Origin: Streptococcus sp. 29887
GTDB taxonomy: Bacteria > Bacillota > Bacilli > Lactobacillales > Streptococcaceae
Length of the DNA stretch: 64,000 nt
Direction: 5' to 3'
Assembly (NCBI RefSeq): GCF_032595075.1
Contig: NZ_CP118735.1
Span: 834,001-898,000, forward strand
Positions within the stretch are counted from its first letter, which is position 1, and each line of letters starts with the position of its first letter. Shown here one piece after another: positions 29,105 to 38,647 of this stretch. The translations under genes were made by a program, and so were the position numbers. The notes beneath the pieces were generated by a model, which made no database searches, was not told the DNA's origin, and saw nothing but the letters and a program-made list of their open reading frames with translations.

Positions 29105-29433
29105 TGGCTCTTCAATTTCAATTATTACTTATTGTGACAGCCGTTTTGACTTCGGCAGTTATTCTATTGAATATTCGAAAATCCAATATTCAAATAGAAG
29201 ATAGTATCTTTTGGTTCTTTTTTTCAGGTATTCTAGTTATTTTTGCACTTGTACCCCAAGCCATTGGTCAATTATCAGATTGGATTGGGATCGAATCCCC
29301 TGCTAATTTCGTGTTTTTAGCTATTATTTTTTTACTAATAGTTAATCAGTACCGTATGACATTAAAGCAAGCCAAATTGGAACTCAAACTGAAAGATCTT
29401 ATTCAATATATAGCTATTGAAACTAAGAAGTAA
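29104..29433 (+). CDS. DUF2304 membrane protein, GacJ-like
   Basis: 109 residues, three hydrophobic segments (~4-20, ~36-52, ~67-82) and a C-terminal charged helix (QAKLELKLKDLIQYIA). DUF2304 proteins such as GacJ bind the neighbouring polyprenyl-phosphate glycosyltransferase and stimulate it. The SD GGAGG overlaps the end of the upstream gene. Last gene of the rhamnan cluster. Confidence 0.85.
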   Translation: MALQFQLLLIVTAVLTSAVILLNIRKSNIQIEDSIFWFFFSGILVIFALVPQAIGQLSDWIGIESPANFVFLAIIFLLIVNQYRMTLKQAKLELKLKDLIQYIAIETKK

Positions 29434-29536
29434 GCTGGTTATTAGTTAAAGTACGACTTTTGTTTTGTTTCAAAATCATTTCAATTGTTTTACACTTCGA
29501 CAAAGTTTGTCATGTAAATGTAATAAAAAATTTCAA

Positions 29537-29572
29537 AAACAAGAGATTTTCATAGGAAAATCTCTTGTTTTG
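29537..29572 (+). terminator. Terminator of the rhamnan cluster
   Basis: Perfect 15-bp stem (29537-29551 with 29556-29570, loop ATAG) with A and T tracts on either side. Confidence 0.88.
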
Positions 29573-29599
29573 TGCTAGAATAGTAAATGGAGGTCCGAT

Positions 29600-30088
29600 A
29601 TGATCAAAATTTTTGGTAAAATCCGTTACCATTGGCAACCAGAACTTTCCTGGGGCATTATTTACTGGTCACTTACCTTCATTCCACTTTTCATGAGCAT
29701 GACCCTGTTGCTGGAAAAACTACGCGTGTCAGGAATATTTCTTTTACTAATATTTCTATTTTTACTCTTAGTAATCTTAGGATTACACAGGTATTTTGAA
29801 ATAAAAGAAAGCCAATTGCGCATTGTATCGGCTAATTTATTTGCCATACAAGATATAGAAATTGCTCAGATAACCAAAGTGGAAGTTTCCTATATTGCTG
29901 TCCGCATCTTTTCCAACGAATTTCCTGAAGGAAAGGTCTATCATATGCGGAAATGGCCTAAAAAGTTTTTTGTTAATCATTTAGCCCTGCATCCTGCATT
30001 TTCAGGGGAAGTGGTGTTGTCTGACCATTTGTTGAAGCAAGATTACTTCGAAATTTATTATGCAAAAAAAGCCAAATCAATCAATTGA
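29600..30088 (+). CDS. ebsA: EbsA-family membrane protein
   Basis: 162 residues with two adjacent hydrophobic segments near the N-terminus (~18-38 and ~44-62), then a soluble domain. It matches the EbsA family seen beside a ferredoxin gene and cmk in streptococci. The molecular role is unclear; enterococcal EbsA was linked to surface expression of aggregation substance. SD TGGAGG 8 nt before the ATG. The 3' end overlaps the convergent ferredoxin gene by 12 bp. Confidence 0.8.
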   Translation: MIKIFGKIRYHWQPELSWGIIYWSLTFIPLFMSMTLLLEKLRVSGIFLLLIFLFLLLVILGLHRYFEIKESQLRIVSANLFAIQDIEIAQITKVEVSYIAVRIFSNEFPEGKVYHMRKWPKKFFVNHLALHPAFSGEVVLSDHLLKQDYFEIYYAKKAKSIN

Positions 30089-30271
30089 AATGGCTTTGGT
30101 AGGGCAGGATTTGATGGCTTCGAGTATGTCGGGAGTTAGGTCGCTATCTCTTTCTAGGTTCTTTCTATCTGAAAAAATCACAATACCGTCGTCATCATAA
30201 TCAAACACAGGTGAATAGGTTTGGCATAGCCCACAGGCAATGCACCGTTCAGGAATAAGTTTTATTTTCAT
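30077..30271 (-). CDS. fer: Ferredoxin, single [4Fe-4S]
   Basis: 64 residues. CIACGLC plus a distant Cys-Pro (SCPTKAI) supply four cysteines for one [4Fe-4S] cluster, the Bacillus/Thermotoga monocluster type. Small acidic electron carrier. Convergent with ebsA, 12-bp overlap at the stop codons, as in other streptococci. Confidence 0.93.
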   Translation of the reverse strand: MKIKLIPERCIACGLCQTYSPVFDYDDDGIVIFSDRKNLERDSDLTPDILEAIKSCPTKAISID

Positions 30272-30321
30272 ACTATTATTTTAATCATATTTTTAGAAAA
30301 AAACAAGGAGTTGTCCCGAGA

Positions 30322-30825
30322 ATGTCACAAGAGCCATGGAATGAAGAAGTGTATCAAACAGCTGCAGCAAGTCGTAAAGACCGCTTGAGTAAAGGATTGG
30401 CAAGTACGAAAGTATTTACCGTACTGGCTATTATTTTCTTTATCATTGTCATCATTATAGGGGCAATTGCCTTCTATCTATCTGTTGGTGGCAGTAAGAC
30501 GGATTCGACGAAAGAGTTTTACAATCCAAGCAATGCTGCGGTGGTAGCAGAAAGTTCAACTGTCCCTACGGAAACGACGACTGAAACAGAAGTCACAGAA
30601 ACAGAGGAAACGGAAGTGATAGATACAGCTGAAACTACGGAAACTAGCTCAAGCTTGACAGAAGCTGCAGATGGTTCTACCCTAACAGTTCAAGCTGGGG
30701 AGGGAGTTGGAGCATTGGCGGCACGTGGTGGTATTTCCATTGCTGAGTTAGAGCGTTTAAATCCTGAAAAAATGGCGACAGGTTCTTGGTTGGCTCACCC
30801 AGGTGATATTGTCCGCATTAGATAA
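30322..30825 (+). CDS. Membrane-anchored LysM-like protein (SAG1386/EF1546 family)
   Basis: 167 residues: cytoplasmic basic N-terminus, one membrane segment (~32-52, [25 protein letters not shown]), an acidic Ser/Thr/Glu-rich spacer (~70-115), and a C-terminal LysM-like domain ([30 protein letters not shown] to HPGDIVRI) that would bind peptidoglycan. SD AAGGAG at 30305-30310. Eight bases upstream of cmk and probably co-transcribed. Confidence 0.85.
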   Translation: MSQEPWNEEVYQTAAASRKDRLSKGLASTKVFTVLAIIFFIIVIIIGAIAFYLSVGGSKTDSTKEFYNPSNAAVVAESSTVPTETTTETEVTETEETEVIDTAETTETSSSLTEAADGSTLTVQAGEGVGALAARGGISIAELERLNPEKMATGSWLAHPGDIVRIR

Positions 30826-30833
30826 GAGGTATT

Positions 30834-31511
30834 ATGAAATCCATTCAAATTGCTATTGACGGTCCTGCATCGAGTGGCAAGTCAACCGTTGCCAAGATTA
30901 TCGCTAAAGATTTTGGCTATACTTACTTAGATACAGGAGCCATGTACCGTTCTGCGACTTATTTGGCCTTGCAAAATGGTATTGATGTCACTGACCAAGA
31001 TGGTATTGTGACCTTGCTTGCTCAACATCCTATTCGTTTTGGTAGGGATGCACAAGGGCAACAACAGGTATTTGTTGGTGAGCAAGATGTTACCTTACCC
31101 ATTCGAGATAATCAAGTAACTAACAATGTGTCGGCAGTTGCGGCACTTCCCTTGGTGCGAGAAGAGTTGGTTCGCCTGCAGCAGGTGATTGCTCAAGCGG
31201 GCGGCATTGTTATGGACGGCCGTGACATTGGTACAGTCGTCTTGCCTCAAGCTGAACTTAAGATTTTCCTGATTGCCTCAGTAGAGGAGCGTGCCCTTCG
31301 TCGTTTTAAGGAAAATACGGAACGTGGCATCGAAACAGACTTGGAAATCTTGAAAGAGGAGATTGCAGCTCGTGACCTGAAAGACAGTACTCGGGAGGTT
31401 TCACCTTTGAAAGCTGCTGACGATGCCATCACATTTGATACAACAGGTGTATCCATCGAAGGTGTAGTGAAATTTATTTCAGAAAAAGCGAAAGAAATTC
31501 TTGACAAGTAG
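30834..31511 (+). CDS. cmk: Cytidylate kinase
   Basis: 225 residues. Phosphorylates CMP and dCMP. P-loop [13 protein letters not shown], then [10 protein letters not shown] and [13 protein letters not shown] (Arg-Asp of the CMP site) and the LID region [15 protein letters not shown] 8 nt upstream. Confidence 0.96.
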   Translation: MKSIQIAIDGPASSGKSTVAKIIAKDFGYTYLDTGAMYRSATYLALQNGIDVTDQDGIVTLLAQHPIRFGRDAQGQQQVFVGEQDVTLPIRDNQVTNNVSAVAALPLVREELVRLQQVIAQAGGIVMDGRDIGTVVLPQAELKIFLIASVEERALRRFKENTERGIETDLEILKEEIAARDLKDSTREVSPLKAADDAITFDTTGVSIEGVVKFISEKAKEILDK

Positions 31512-31691
31512 TTTTGGACGTGTTAGAATAGTCGTATTGAGAAAAGCAGAAGTGAGAGCTTCTCGCCTTGCGACTAACGTTGTCTGGCTCTACGGATTAA
31601 GATTTCTTCGGAAAGAATAATGGTGTAGTGCGGACTTGTTTAGCAAGTCCGTTTCGTTTTTCTCGAAAAATATAAAATGAGGTGAAAAGCC
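31512..31691 (+). promoter_or_regulatory. Structured leader of infC-rpmI-rplT (L20-type leader)
   Basis: About 180 nt without a gene. It ends with a terminator-like hairpin CGGACTTG-tttag-CAAGTCCG (31640-31660) followed by TTTCGTTTTT, preceded by a GC-rich folded segment. In Firmicutes this operon is repressed by L20 binding its leader, causing early termination. Assignment is by position and structure; the exact L20 site was not resolved. Confidence 0.65.
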
Positions 31692-32213
31692 ATAGCAAAG
31701 CAAGATTTGTTCATCAATGATGAAATTCGAGTGCGTGAAGTTCGTCTTATCGGTCTTGAGGGTGAACAGTTGGGAATCAAACCGCTCAATGAGGCTCAGG
31801 CCATTGCTGATAGCGCAAACGTGGATTTAGTCTTGATTCAACCGCAAGCTAAACCACCAGTAGCTAAAATTATGGACTACGGTAAGTTCAAATTTGAATA
31901 TCAGAAAAAGCAGAAAGAACAACGCAAGAAACAAAGTGTTGTCACTGTAAAAGAAGTGCGTCTTAGCCCAGTTATTGATAAAGGGGACTTTGACACAAAA
32001 CTTCGTCATGCCCGTAAATTCCTTGAAAAAGGAAACAAGGTTAAGGTTTCGATCCGTTTCAAGGGTCGTATGATTACCCACAAAGAAGTTGGAGCGAAAG
32101 TATTAGCTGAGTTCGCCGAAGCAACCCAAGATATTGCTATTATCGAACAACGTGCTAAGATGGACGGACGTCAAATGTTTATGCAATTGGCCCCAGCTTC
32201 AGATAAAAAATAA
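31692..32213 (+). CDS. infC: Translation initiation factor IF-3 (AUA start)
   Basis: 173 residues. The first codon of the IF3 reading frame after the SD GAGGTGA (31678-31684) is ATA at 31692, reading (M)[20 protein letters not shown]; the next conventional candidate, TTG 31707, would cut five conserved residues and has no SD. IF3 discriminates against non-AUG/GUG/UUG starts, so a rare start gives autoregulation, as with AUU in E. coli infC. Both IF3 domains are present ([25 protein letters not shown]). Confidence 0.93.
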   Translation: MAKQDLFINDEIRVREVRLIGLEGEQLGIKPLNEAQAIADSANVDLVLIQPQAKPPVAKIMDYGKFKFEYQKKQKEQRKKQSVVTVKEVRLSPVIDKGDFDTKLRHARKFLEKGNKVKVSIRFKGRMITHKEVGAKVLAEFAEATQDIAIIEQRAKMDGRQMFMQLAPASDKK

Positions 32214-32240
32214 GCTTTTTACGCTAAAAGGAGAATTAAA

Positions 32241-32441
32241 ATGCCAAAACAAAAAACTCACCGCGCATCAGCTAAACGTTTTAAACGTACAGGTTCTGGT
32301 GGATTGAAACGCTTCCGCGCTTATACTTCACACCGTTTCCACGGTAAAACTAAAAAACAACGTCGTCACCTTCGTAAAGCAGGTATGGTACATGCTGGTG
32401 ACTTTAAGCGTATCAAGTCAATGCTTACACAAATGCGCTAA
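32241..32441 (+). CDS. rpmI: 50S ribosomal protein L35
   Basis: 66 residues, very basic. [21 protein letters not shown] and the KNLRK-like [16 protein letters not shown] are typical of L35. SD AAGGAG at 32227-32232. Between infC and rplT as in nearly all bacteria. Confidence 0.98.
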   Translation: MPKQKTHRASAKRFKRTGSGGLKRFRAYTSHRFHGKTKKQRRHLRKAGMVHAGDFKRIKSMLTQMR

Positions 32442-32494
32442 TCTCGCATCAGTATTGCACAATTACTTTTTTGAATTATTTGGAGGAAAATTAA

Positions 32495-32854
32495 ATGGCA
32501 CGTGTTAAAGGTGGCGTTGTTTCTCGTAAACGCCGTAAACGTATTTTAAAATTAGCTAAAGGTTACTACGGAGCTAAACATCTCTTGTTCCGCACTGCGA
32601 AAGAACAAGTAATGAACTCTTACTACTATGCATACCGTGACCGCCGTCAGAAAAAACGTGATTTCCGTAAATTGTGGATCACTCGTATCAACGCGGCTGC
32701 TCGCATGAACGGTTTGTCATACTCACAATTGATGCACGGTTTGAAATTGGCTGAAATCGAAGTAAACCGTAAAATGCTTGCTGACTTGGCAGTGAACGAT
32801 GCAGCAGCATTCACAGCTCTTGCTGACGCAGCAAAAGCAAAACTTGCTAAGTAA
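32495..32854 (+). CDS. rplT: 50S ribosomal protein L20
   Basis: 119 residues. [33 protein letters not shown] and the C-terminal [36 protein letters not shown] are diagnostic. L20 is the likely repressor of the operon through the leader at 31512-31691. SD TGGAGGAAA 10 nt before the ATG. Confidence 0.98.
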   Translation: MARVKGGVVSRKRRKRILKLAKGYYGAKHLLFRTAKEQVMNSYYYAYRDRRQKKRDFRKLWITRINAAARMNGLSYSQLMHGLKLAEIEVNRKMLADLAVNDAAAFTALADAAKAKLAK

Positions 32855-32874
32855 GACAACATATACAGAAGAAA

Positions 32875-32904
32875 ATCTTGGAAGCTTTTCCAGGATTTTT
32901 TTTC
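32875..32904 (+). terminator. rplT terminator, interrupted by the ISL3 element
   Basis: ATCTTGGAA (32875-32883)/TTCCAGGAT (32888-32896) stem followed by T7C, after which the insertion sequence begins. The T7C is duplicated on the far side of the element. Confidence 0.8.
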
Positions 32905-34318
32905 GGCTCTATAATATCTGTAGTGGGTAAATCCTCTATGGATATTATGGAGTCTTTTTGATTGTAGAAAAAAAGTCCCATATGGCCTATAATGAAAAGC
33001 AACCAAACTCACATTAGAAAGACTCATATGGAACAACTAAATCTTATCACAAATCTTCTCAGAATTAAAGACAAAAATATCACTATCTCTAATGAATATG
33101 ATATGGGAACTCACTTAGAACTTCATGGTCATTTGGATTATACAGCCCCTAAATGTCCCTCCTGCAAGGGACAAATGGCAAAATACGACTTCCAAAAACC
33201 CTCCAAAATTCCCTACCTAGAAACTGCTGGTTATCCCTTGCTTATCCGACTTAGAAAGCGTCGCTTCAAGTGTAAAGATTGCAGAAAAATAGCGGTCGCT
33301 GAAACTCCTCTTGTCAAGAAGAACCACCAAATCTCCGTCGCTGTTAACCAGAAGATTGCTCAATTACTCATCGAAAATCAAGCAATGACACATATTGCAC
33401 ACAGGCTATCTATCTCAACCTCATCAGTTATGAGAAAGCTTAATGAGTTCAAGTTTGAAACAGATTGGAATACCTTACCTGAGGTGATGAGCTGGGATGA
33501 GTATGCCTTCAAAAAGGGGAAAATGAGCTTTATCGCTCAAGATTTCAACTCCCTAAATGTCATAACTATTCTAGACGGAAGAACACAAGCAACCATCCGA
33601 AACCACTTTCTACGCTATCCTAGAAAGGTTAGAAATCAAGTCAAAGTCATTACCATGGATATGTTTAGTCCTTACTACAAATTGGCTAGACAGCTATTTC
33701 CAAACACCAAGATTGTTCTGGACCGCTTTCACATTGTGCAGCACCTTAGCCGTGCTATGAACCGCGTTCGTATTCTAATTATGAATCAATTCGACAGAAA
33801 ATCGCAGGAATACCGGTCCTTGAAACGCTACTGGAAATTGATACAACAAGATAGCCGTAAACTCAGCGATAAACGATTTTATCGCCCTATGTTTCGCATG
33901 CACTTGACTAACAAGGAAATCCTAGAAAAACTACTGTCTTTTTCAGAGGAACTACGACAGCACTATGAACTCTATCAGCTTCTCTTGTTCCATTTCCAAG
34001 AGAAAAACTCAGATCATTTCTTTGACCTTATCGAACAGGAAATAGCCAATGTTAATCCTATTTTCCAGACGGTATTTAAGACATTTCTAAAGGATAAAGA
34101 AAAGGTTTTAAACGCCATGGAATTGCCTTATTCGAACGCCAAACTGGAAGCTACCAACAATCTCATCAAAGTCATTAAAAGAAATGCCTTTGGTTTCAGG
34201 AACTTTGAAAATTTTAAAAAACGTATTTTGATTGCTTTGAACATAAAGAAAGAGAGAACGAACTTCGTCCTCTCTAGGTGTTAGCTTTTCATCTACCCAC
34301 TACAGTTGACAAAGAGCC
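32905..34318 (+). mobile_element. ISL3-family insertion sequence, complete
   Basis: 1414 bp. Terminal inverted repeats begin GGCTCT at both ends; the inner block CTGTAGTGGGTA is shared (left 32905-32930, right complement 34290-34318). An 8-bp target duplication TTTTTTTC is seen at 32897-32904 and 34319-34326. One transposase gene fills it. The ends, target site and gene are all intact, so the copy is probably recent and possibly active. Confidence 0.95.
33028..34284 (+). CDS. ISL3-family transposase
   Basis: 418 residues from ATG 33028 (MEQLNLITNLLRIKDKNI), the usual family start; the frame is open back to 32992. Order: N-terminal zinc ribbon with CPSC (~45) and CKDC (~88), a helix-turn-helix region (MTHIAHRLSISTSSVMRKL, ~120), and a DDE catalytic domain with VITMDMFSPYYKLARQLFPNTKIVLDRFHIVQHL (~210-245) and the C-terminal YSNAKLEATNNLIKVIKRNAFGFRNF containing the Glu. 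No frameshift or stop is seen. Confidence 0.94.
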   Translation: MEQLNLITNLLRIKDKNITISNEYDMGTHLELHGHLDYTAPKCPSCKGQMAKYDFQKPSKIPYLETAGYPLLIRLRKRRFKCKDCRKIAVAETPLVKKNHQISVAVNQKIAQLLIENQAMTHIAHRLSISTSSVMRKLNEFKFETDWNTLPEVMSWDEYAFKKGKMSFIAQDFNSLNVITILDGRTQATIRNHFLRYPRKVRNQVKVITMDMFSPYYKLARQLFPNTKIVLDRFHIVQHLSRAMNRVRILIMNQFDRKSQEYRSLKRYWKLIQQDSRKLSDKRFYRPMFRMHLTNKEILEKLLSFSEELRQHYELYQLLLFHFQEKNSDHFFDLIEQEIANVNPIFQTVFKTFLKDKEKVLNAMELPYSNAKLEATNNLIKVIKRNAFGFRNFENFKKRILIALNIKKERTNFVLSRC

Positions 34319-34434
34319 TTTTTTTCTGTATATAGCCAATTCTAGTAGTATGTAGCTGAAAGTCAATCAAATAGCTAAGGTAGGTATATTAGGAATATTT
34401 TGACATTTGGAGAAAATGGAATAGTAGAATTTTT

Positions 34435-34480
34435 AAAAGCCATGGTATTCCCTTCTGTTTGGGATATTACCATGGCTTTT
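34435..34480. terminator. Terminator of the minus-strand LtaS-family gene
   Basis: 13-bp stem AAAAGCCATGGTA (34435-34447)/TACCATGGCTTTT (34468-34480), with T-tracts on both strands. The stretch 34327-34434 after the insertion sequence holds nothing else I can support. Confidence 0.82.
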
Positions 34481-34497
34481 GTTGATAATTGCTCCTT

Positions 34498-36696
34498 CTA
34501 TTCGTTTGAAGAACTGGATGCTGTACTGGTTTCTGCACTCGTTGCCGTATTATTTTGTGCATCAGAGCTTGTTGTACTGCTTGAAGAGCTACCATTTAAT
34601 TCAAGATAAGTTGGTGCTTTGAAGAGATCGACAGTAGATTGGTTCCCCTTCTGGCTGTAGAGGCTGGTTGATTGGTCGCCAAGCTCTGTTTCGATGGCAA
34701 TCTCAGCAGCCAAGGAATCAATATAGTTGTATTTGCTAGCATCTAGGGCTGGCAGACCATTGTCAAAGAAGCGGATGAGGTCGCCGGTTTGAATGGCATC
34801 ACTCGCTGCTAATTGGGCAGTTGCGGCTTCCTTAATCACATCAATTTCTTTTTGGGTGGTTTCGTCAGGATTGGTAATTTCAATCCCTGTTTCGGTATAG
34901 TAAATCTTACCTGCATAACTGGTGTATTTTGGTGTGATAAAACTTCCTTCTGTTCGGAGAGCCACGATTTGCTTGTTTTGAGGTGACAGTAAATCCTGAC
35001 CGACCTGTAAGAAATTATTTGCTTTTATGCCTAGCAGGTGTTCGAGTGTTGGGAGAGCATCGATTTCTCCGCCAAAGGTATTGAAAATGCCTCCCGTGGT
35101 CATACCTGGCACCACAATCATATAAGGGACGCGTTGTAGCATAGCATTGTCAAATTCTGTCCAGGTTTGAGGGTCCTTATTTAAAAGGGGGGCTAAGTCT
35201 GGATTGCGTGAATTAGATATTCCATAATGGTCGCCGTAGAGGACGATAACTGAATTTTCATATAGACCAGTCGCCTTCAAATAGTCAAAGAAGGATTTGA
35301 TGGATGTATCCAAATAATTGGCAGTAGCAAAATAGCCGTTGATGGTTTCATCATCTGTATTGGCCAGTGGAAATCCTTTCTCATCGCCAATCAAGCTGGT
35401 GGTGTAAGGATAGTGGTTGGATACGGTGATGAATTTAGCATAAAATGGCTGTTGCATCCGTTCCAAATATTTGATGGAATCTGCAAACATGATTTTATCA
35501 TTTAACCCATACTGGAAAGAGTTTTCTTCTGTCGCTTCAGAAAAATAGGATTGGTCAAAGAAATAGTAGTATCCCCATTGTTTGTAGGTGTTATTCCTAT
35601 TCCAAAAACTAGCCGAATTACCGTGGAAGACAGCAGATGTGTAGCCACCGTTCTGAGATAGGATATAAGGTGCTGCTTGCTGGGTATTGCTTCCCCCATA
35701 CTGAACCATGAATGAGCCTTGGTTTAATCCAAATAAGGAGGTTTCAATCATGGTTTCAGCATCGGATGTTTTACCTGCTTTAACTTGGTTAAAAAAATTG
35801 GAGAAAGCTAGAGTAGAGTTGGAATGATAGAGGGAATTGAGGAAGGGGGTTACTTCATACTCTGCTCCATTAACCTTTAGCTTGTAATCAATGACAAATT
35901 GTTGCAGGCTTTCTAGATGGAGATAGATGACGTTGCGTCCCTTGGCAATGCCGAAATAGTTATCATTGGGCTGGGCATAGTGTTCCTCAACATACTGTTT
36001 AATGGGTTCAAGGTCACTTGGATTGGCTCCTGAGCGATCCTTATGGGCTGTATAGGTCTGATGAGCATTATAACCTAAAAAGGCTGGCAAACCCAATGCT
36101 CTGACAATATAGGTATTTGAAAAACCTCGTGTCAATAATTCAGGTCGATCAACTTCAGCCAAAAATAGATTGATGGAGAAGAGCAGGGTTGAGAATGCTG
36201 TTACAGCAAAGCTGGCTTTGGACTGGAAAGCTTCTGGATTCCACTGTAGATTTTTCCGATAAAAAAGAATGCCGAAGGCGATAAAGTCCAGAAAATAAAC
36301 CAGATCCCAGGGCCGAAACAGCTTGATTGCTGCTTCACCAAGACCCGCAGAAACACTCGAAGTTGCCATCATGGTTGAGATGGAAATGTAGTCTGAAAAT
36401 TCTCGGTAGTAAACAGCATTTGAGAACAGCCAGGCGAAGAGTAGGATATAGAGGCCGCTGGCCAGTCCGTAAAATAGTTTAGTCTGTTTGGCGTATAGGG
36501 CCAGTCCTATTAAGAGTAGAGCGATTGGTAAGGGATTGAGAATGGCAATGAAATGCTGAAACAATCCCTGTAAATCTAAGCTAAAATCAACGTAGTAGGC
36601 CCAGAGGGTCTTGAACCAATACATCGCTAGAAGTAGGAGGACGAAGCCAAACCGAGTTTTGGAAAACTCTTTGACATAGTCAATTATTTTTTTCAC
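34498..36696 (-). CDS. ltaS: Lipoteichoic acid synthase-family protein
   Basis: 732 residues. Five hydrophobic segments in the first ~190 residues, then the extracellular sulfatase domain: VIYLHLESLQQFVID (~257), KAGKTSDAETMIETSLF with the catalytic Thr (~307) and IVLYGDHYGIS (~484). This is the LtaS plan: it takes glycerol phosphate from phosphatidylglycerol to build the LTA chain. A C-terminal extension ends in a Ser/Thr-rich tail (SSSSTTSSDAQNNTATSAETSTASSSSNE), common in streptococcal members. Monocistronic with its own terminator. Confidence 0.88.
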   Translation of the reverse strand: MKKIIDYVKEFSKTRFGFVLLLLAMYWFKTLWAYYVDFSLDLQGLFQHFIAILNPLPIALLLIGLALYAKQTKLFYGLASGLYILLFAWLFSNAVYYREFSDYISISTMMATSSVSAGLGEAAIKLFRPWDLVYFLDFIAFGILFYRKNLQWNPEAFQSKASFAVTAFSTLLFSINLFLAEVDRPELLTRGFSNTYIVRALGLPAFLGYNAHQTYTAHKDRSGANPSDLEPIKQYVEEHYAQPNDNYFGIAKGRNVIYLHLESLQQFVIDYKLKVNGAEYEVTPFLNSLYHSNSTLAFSNFFNQVKAGKTSDAETMIETSLFGLNQGSFMVQYGGSNTQQAAPYILSQNGGYTSAVFHGNSASFWNRNNTYKQWGYYYFFDQSYFSEATEENSFQYGLNDKIMFADSIKYLERMQQPFYAKFITVSNHYPYTTSLIGDEKGFPLANTDDETINGYFATANYLDTSIKSFFDYLKATGLYENSVIVLYGDHYGISNSRNPDLAPLLNKDPQTWTEFDNAMLQRVPYMIVVPGMTTGGIFNTFGGEIDALPTLEHLLGIKANNFLQVGQDLLSPQNKQIVALRTEGSFITPKYTSYAGKIYYTETGIEITNPDETTQKEIDVIKEAATAQLAASDAIQTGDLIRFFDNGLPALDASKYNYIDSLAAEIAIETELGDQSTSLYSQKGNQSTVDLFKAPTYLELNGSSSSSTTSSDAQNNTATSAETSTASSSSNE

Positions 36697-36775
36697 AAAT
36701 ACACCTCAAAGTCCTTTCTAAATCTCAGTTCATTATACCATAATTTTAAAATAAGCCTCAAAGTTTGGAGTTTTT

Positions 36776-36804
36776 TTGGAATATATGCAAAATCGTGTTA
36801 TAAT
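36776..36804 (+). promoter_or_regulatory. Promoter immediately upstream of the RlmI-like gene
   Basis: TTGGAA (36776-36781), 17-bp spacer, TG-T-TATAAT (-10 at 36799-36804). The predicted start of transcription falls at or within a base or two of the ATG at 36811, so the mRNA would be leaderless. Confidence 0.6.
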
Positions 36805-36810
36805 AAATAT

Positions 36811-37974
36811 ATGAAAATAAAGGTAAATCGAAATGTAGAGCAGAAGATTAACAGGGGCATTCAACTCCTAGATAGTGCTGATTTTTCAGGTCTTTCTGTG
36901 ACAGAAGATAGGCTTGTTGACCTGGTTTCTGAAGCTGGGAAGTATCTTGGCGCAGCTTATCTTTCTCCTCAAAATAAAGGGATTGGCTGGCTGTACAGTC
37001 GCTCCAAAGAAGAAGTGACAGAAAGCTTCTTTGTGAACCTGTTCAGGAAAGCACGACAGAAGCGACATTATTTTTACCAGTCTGACTTGACCACTGCCTT
37101 TCGTTTGTTCAATCAAGATGGGGATGATTTCGGTGGTTTGACGGTTGACTTGTATGATACATATGCAGTTTTTTCCTGGTATAATACCTTTATCTATTCG
37201 AAGAAGGATATGATTATTACTGCCTTCCAAGAGGTCTTTCCAGAGGTGAAGGGTGCCTATGAGAAAATCCGTTTTAAGGGCTTGGACTATGAGTCAGCCT
37301 TTCTATACGGACAAGAGGCGCCGGAAAATTTCACTGTTTTAGAGAATGGAGTTGCCTATCAAGTTTTCATGAATGACGGCTTGATGACGGGTATTTTTCT
37401 GGACCAACATGAAGTCCGAGGTTCCTTAGTAGATGGACTGGCGGCTGGTAAATCACTGCTCAATATGTTTTCCTACACAGCAGCCTTCTCCATTGCTGCC
37501 GCTATTGGTGGGGCAGTGGAAACAACTTCGGTTGACTTAGCCAAGCGATCGCGTGAACTTTCTAAAGCTCATTTTAAGGTTAATGGTGTAGAATTAGATC
37601 ATCATCACTTTGTGGTCATGGATGTCTTTGAATATTTCAAGTATGCTAAGCGCAAGGGATTGACCTATGATGTCATTGTCTTGGACCCACCCAGCTTTGC
37701 CCGTAATAAAAAGCAGACATTTTCGGTAGCCAAGGATTACCACAAACTAATTTCTCAGTCCTTAGAGATTTTAAATCCAAATGGAGTAATCATTGCATCA
37801 ACCAATGCAGCCAATGTTACGGTTGAGAAATTCCGTCAGCAGATTGAGAAAGGGTTTGGTTCTCAAAAACATGGCTATTTGGCAGCCTATCGCCTACCAG
37901 CCGATTTTACAATCAATAAAAATGATGAAAGTAGTAATTACCTCAAGGTCTTTACGATAAGGGTAGAAAAATGA
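36811..37974 (+). CDS. RlmI-like class I rRNA methyltransferase (PUA + SAM domains)
   Basis: 387 residues. N-terminal PUA-like/EEHEE region (~1-80), then [23 protein letters not shown] motif [32 protein letters not shown] (~217-245) and [27 protein letters not shown] (~287-312) with the DPPSF motif. The family methylates a 23S rRNA cytosine in E. coli (RlmI); the target here is not proven. No ribosome site precedes the ATG. The stop overlaps the aroD ATG. Confidence 0.88.
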   Translation: MKIKVNRNVEQKINRGIQLLDSADFSGLSVTEDRLVDLVSEAGKYLGAAYLSPQNKGIGWLYSRSKEEVTESFFVNLFRKARQKRHYFYQSDLTTAFRLFNQDGDDFGGLTVDLYDTYAVFSWYNTFIYSKKDMIITAFQEVFPEVKGAYEKIRFKGLDYESAFLYGQEAPENFTVLENGVAYQVFMNDGLMTGIFLDQHEVRGSLVDGLAAGKSLLNMFSYTAAFSIAAAIGGAVETTSVDLAKRSRELSKAHFKVNGVELDHHHFVVMDVFEYFKYAKRKGLTYDVIVLDPPSFARNKKQTFSVAKDYHKLISQSLEILNPNGVIIASTNAANVTVEKFRQQIEKGFGSQKHGYLAAYRLPADFTINKNDESSNYLKVFTIRVEK

Positions 37975-38645
37975 GAATAGTAGTACCTATTATGCCTAGA
38001 AATTTGGAAGAAGTAGAGGCTCTTGATGTGGGGAGATTAGCTGAAGCAGATCTCATTGAGTGGAGAGCGGATTATCTTCCAAAAGAGGATATTCTAAGAG
38101 TAGCTCCTGCCATTTTTGAAAAATGCAATGGCAAGGAAGTGATTTTTACAGTTCGAACGACCCGTGAGGGTGGCTATTTGGATTTGGCAGATCAGGAATA
38201 TGTGGACTTGATTAAGGAAGTGGCTGCCCTCTATCAGCCAGACTACATTGATTTTGAATATTATTCCTATCAGTCAGTTTTTGAACAGATGTTGGAGTTT
38301 CCAAATCTTGTTTTGAGTTATCATAATTTTGATGAAACACCTGCTAACTATTTGGAAATCATGTCTGAATTGACTAGCCTTTCGCCAGCAGTAGTTAAAA
38401 TGGCAGTCTTGGCAAAGAGTGAGCAGGATGTCTTGGATGTTATGAACTATACTCGTGGCTTCAAGACCTTAAATGCTGAACAGACCTTTGCGACCATTGC
38501 CATGGGTGAGCTAGGAAAAATCACAAGGATTGCAGGGGTAATTACTGGTTCTTGTTGGACCTTTGCAAGTTTGGATGAAGTATCGGCTCCAGGACAGATG
38601 TCTTTGGCCAATACACGTAAGTTTTTGGAAATTTTGGAGAATTAA
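37971..38645 (+). CDS. aroD: 3-Dehydroquinate dehydratase, type I
   Basis: 224 residues. Third step of the shikimate pathway. EWRADYL and TVRTTREGG are substrate-binding segments; the Schiff-base Lys is in [19 protein letters not shown] and the catalytic His in LVLSYHNFD. Start overlaps the end of the methyltransferase gene (ATGA). First of the aroD-aroC-tyrA block. Confidence 0.95.
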   Translation: MRIVVPIMPRNLEEVEALDVGRLAEADLIEWRADYLPKEDILRVAPAIFEKCNGKEVIFTVRTTREGGYLDLADQEYVDLIKEVAALYQPDYIDFEYYSYQSVFEQMLEFPNLVLSYHNFDETPANYLEIMSELTSLSPAVVKMAVLAKSEQDVLDVMNYTRGFKTLNAEQTFATIAMGELGKITRIAGVITGSCWTFASLDEVSAPGQMSLANTRKFLEILEN

Positions 38646-38647
38646 AT

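Noticed and set aside
31707..31709. TTG as infC start
   Set aside because: No SD at proper spacing and it removes conserved residues; ATA 31692 fits better.
34400..34609. Plus-strand ORF over the LtaS-family gene end
   Set aside because: It runs through the terminator hairpin and opposite the Ser-rich tail of the real gene.
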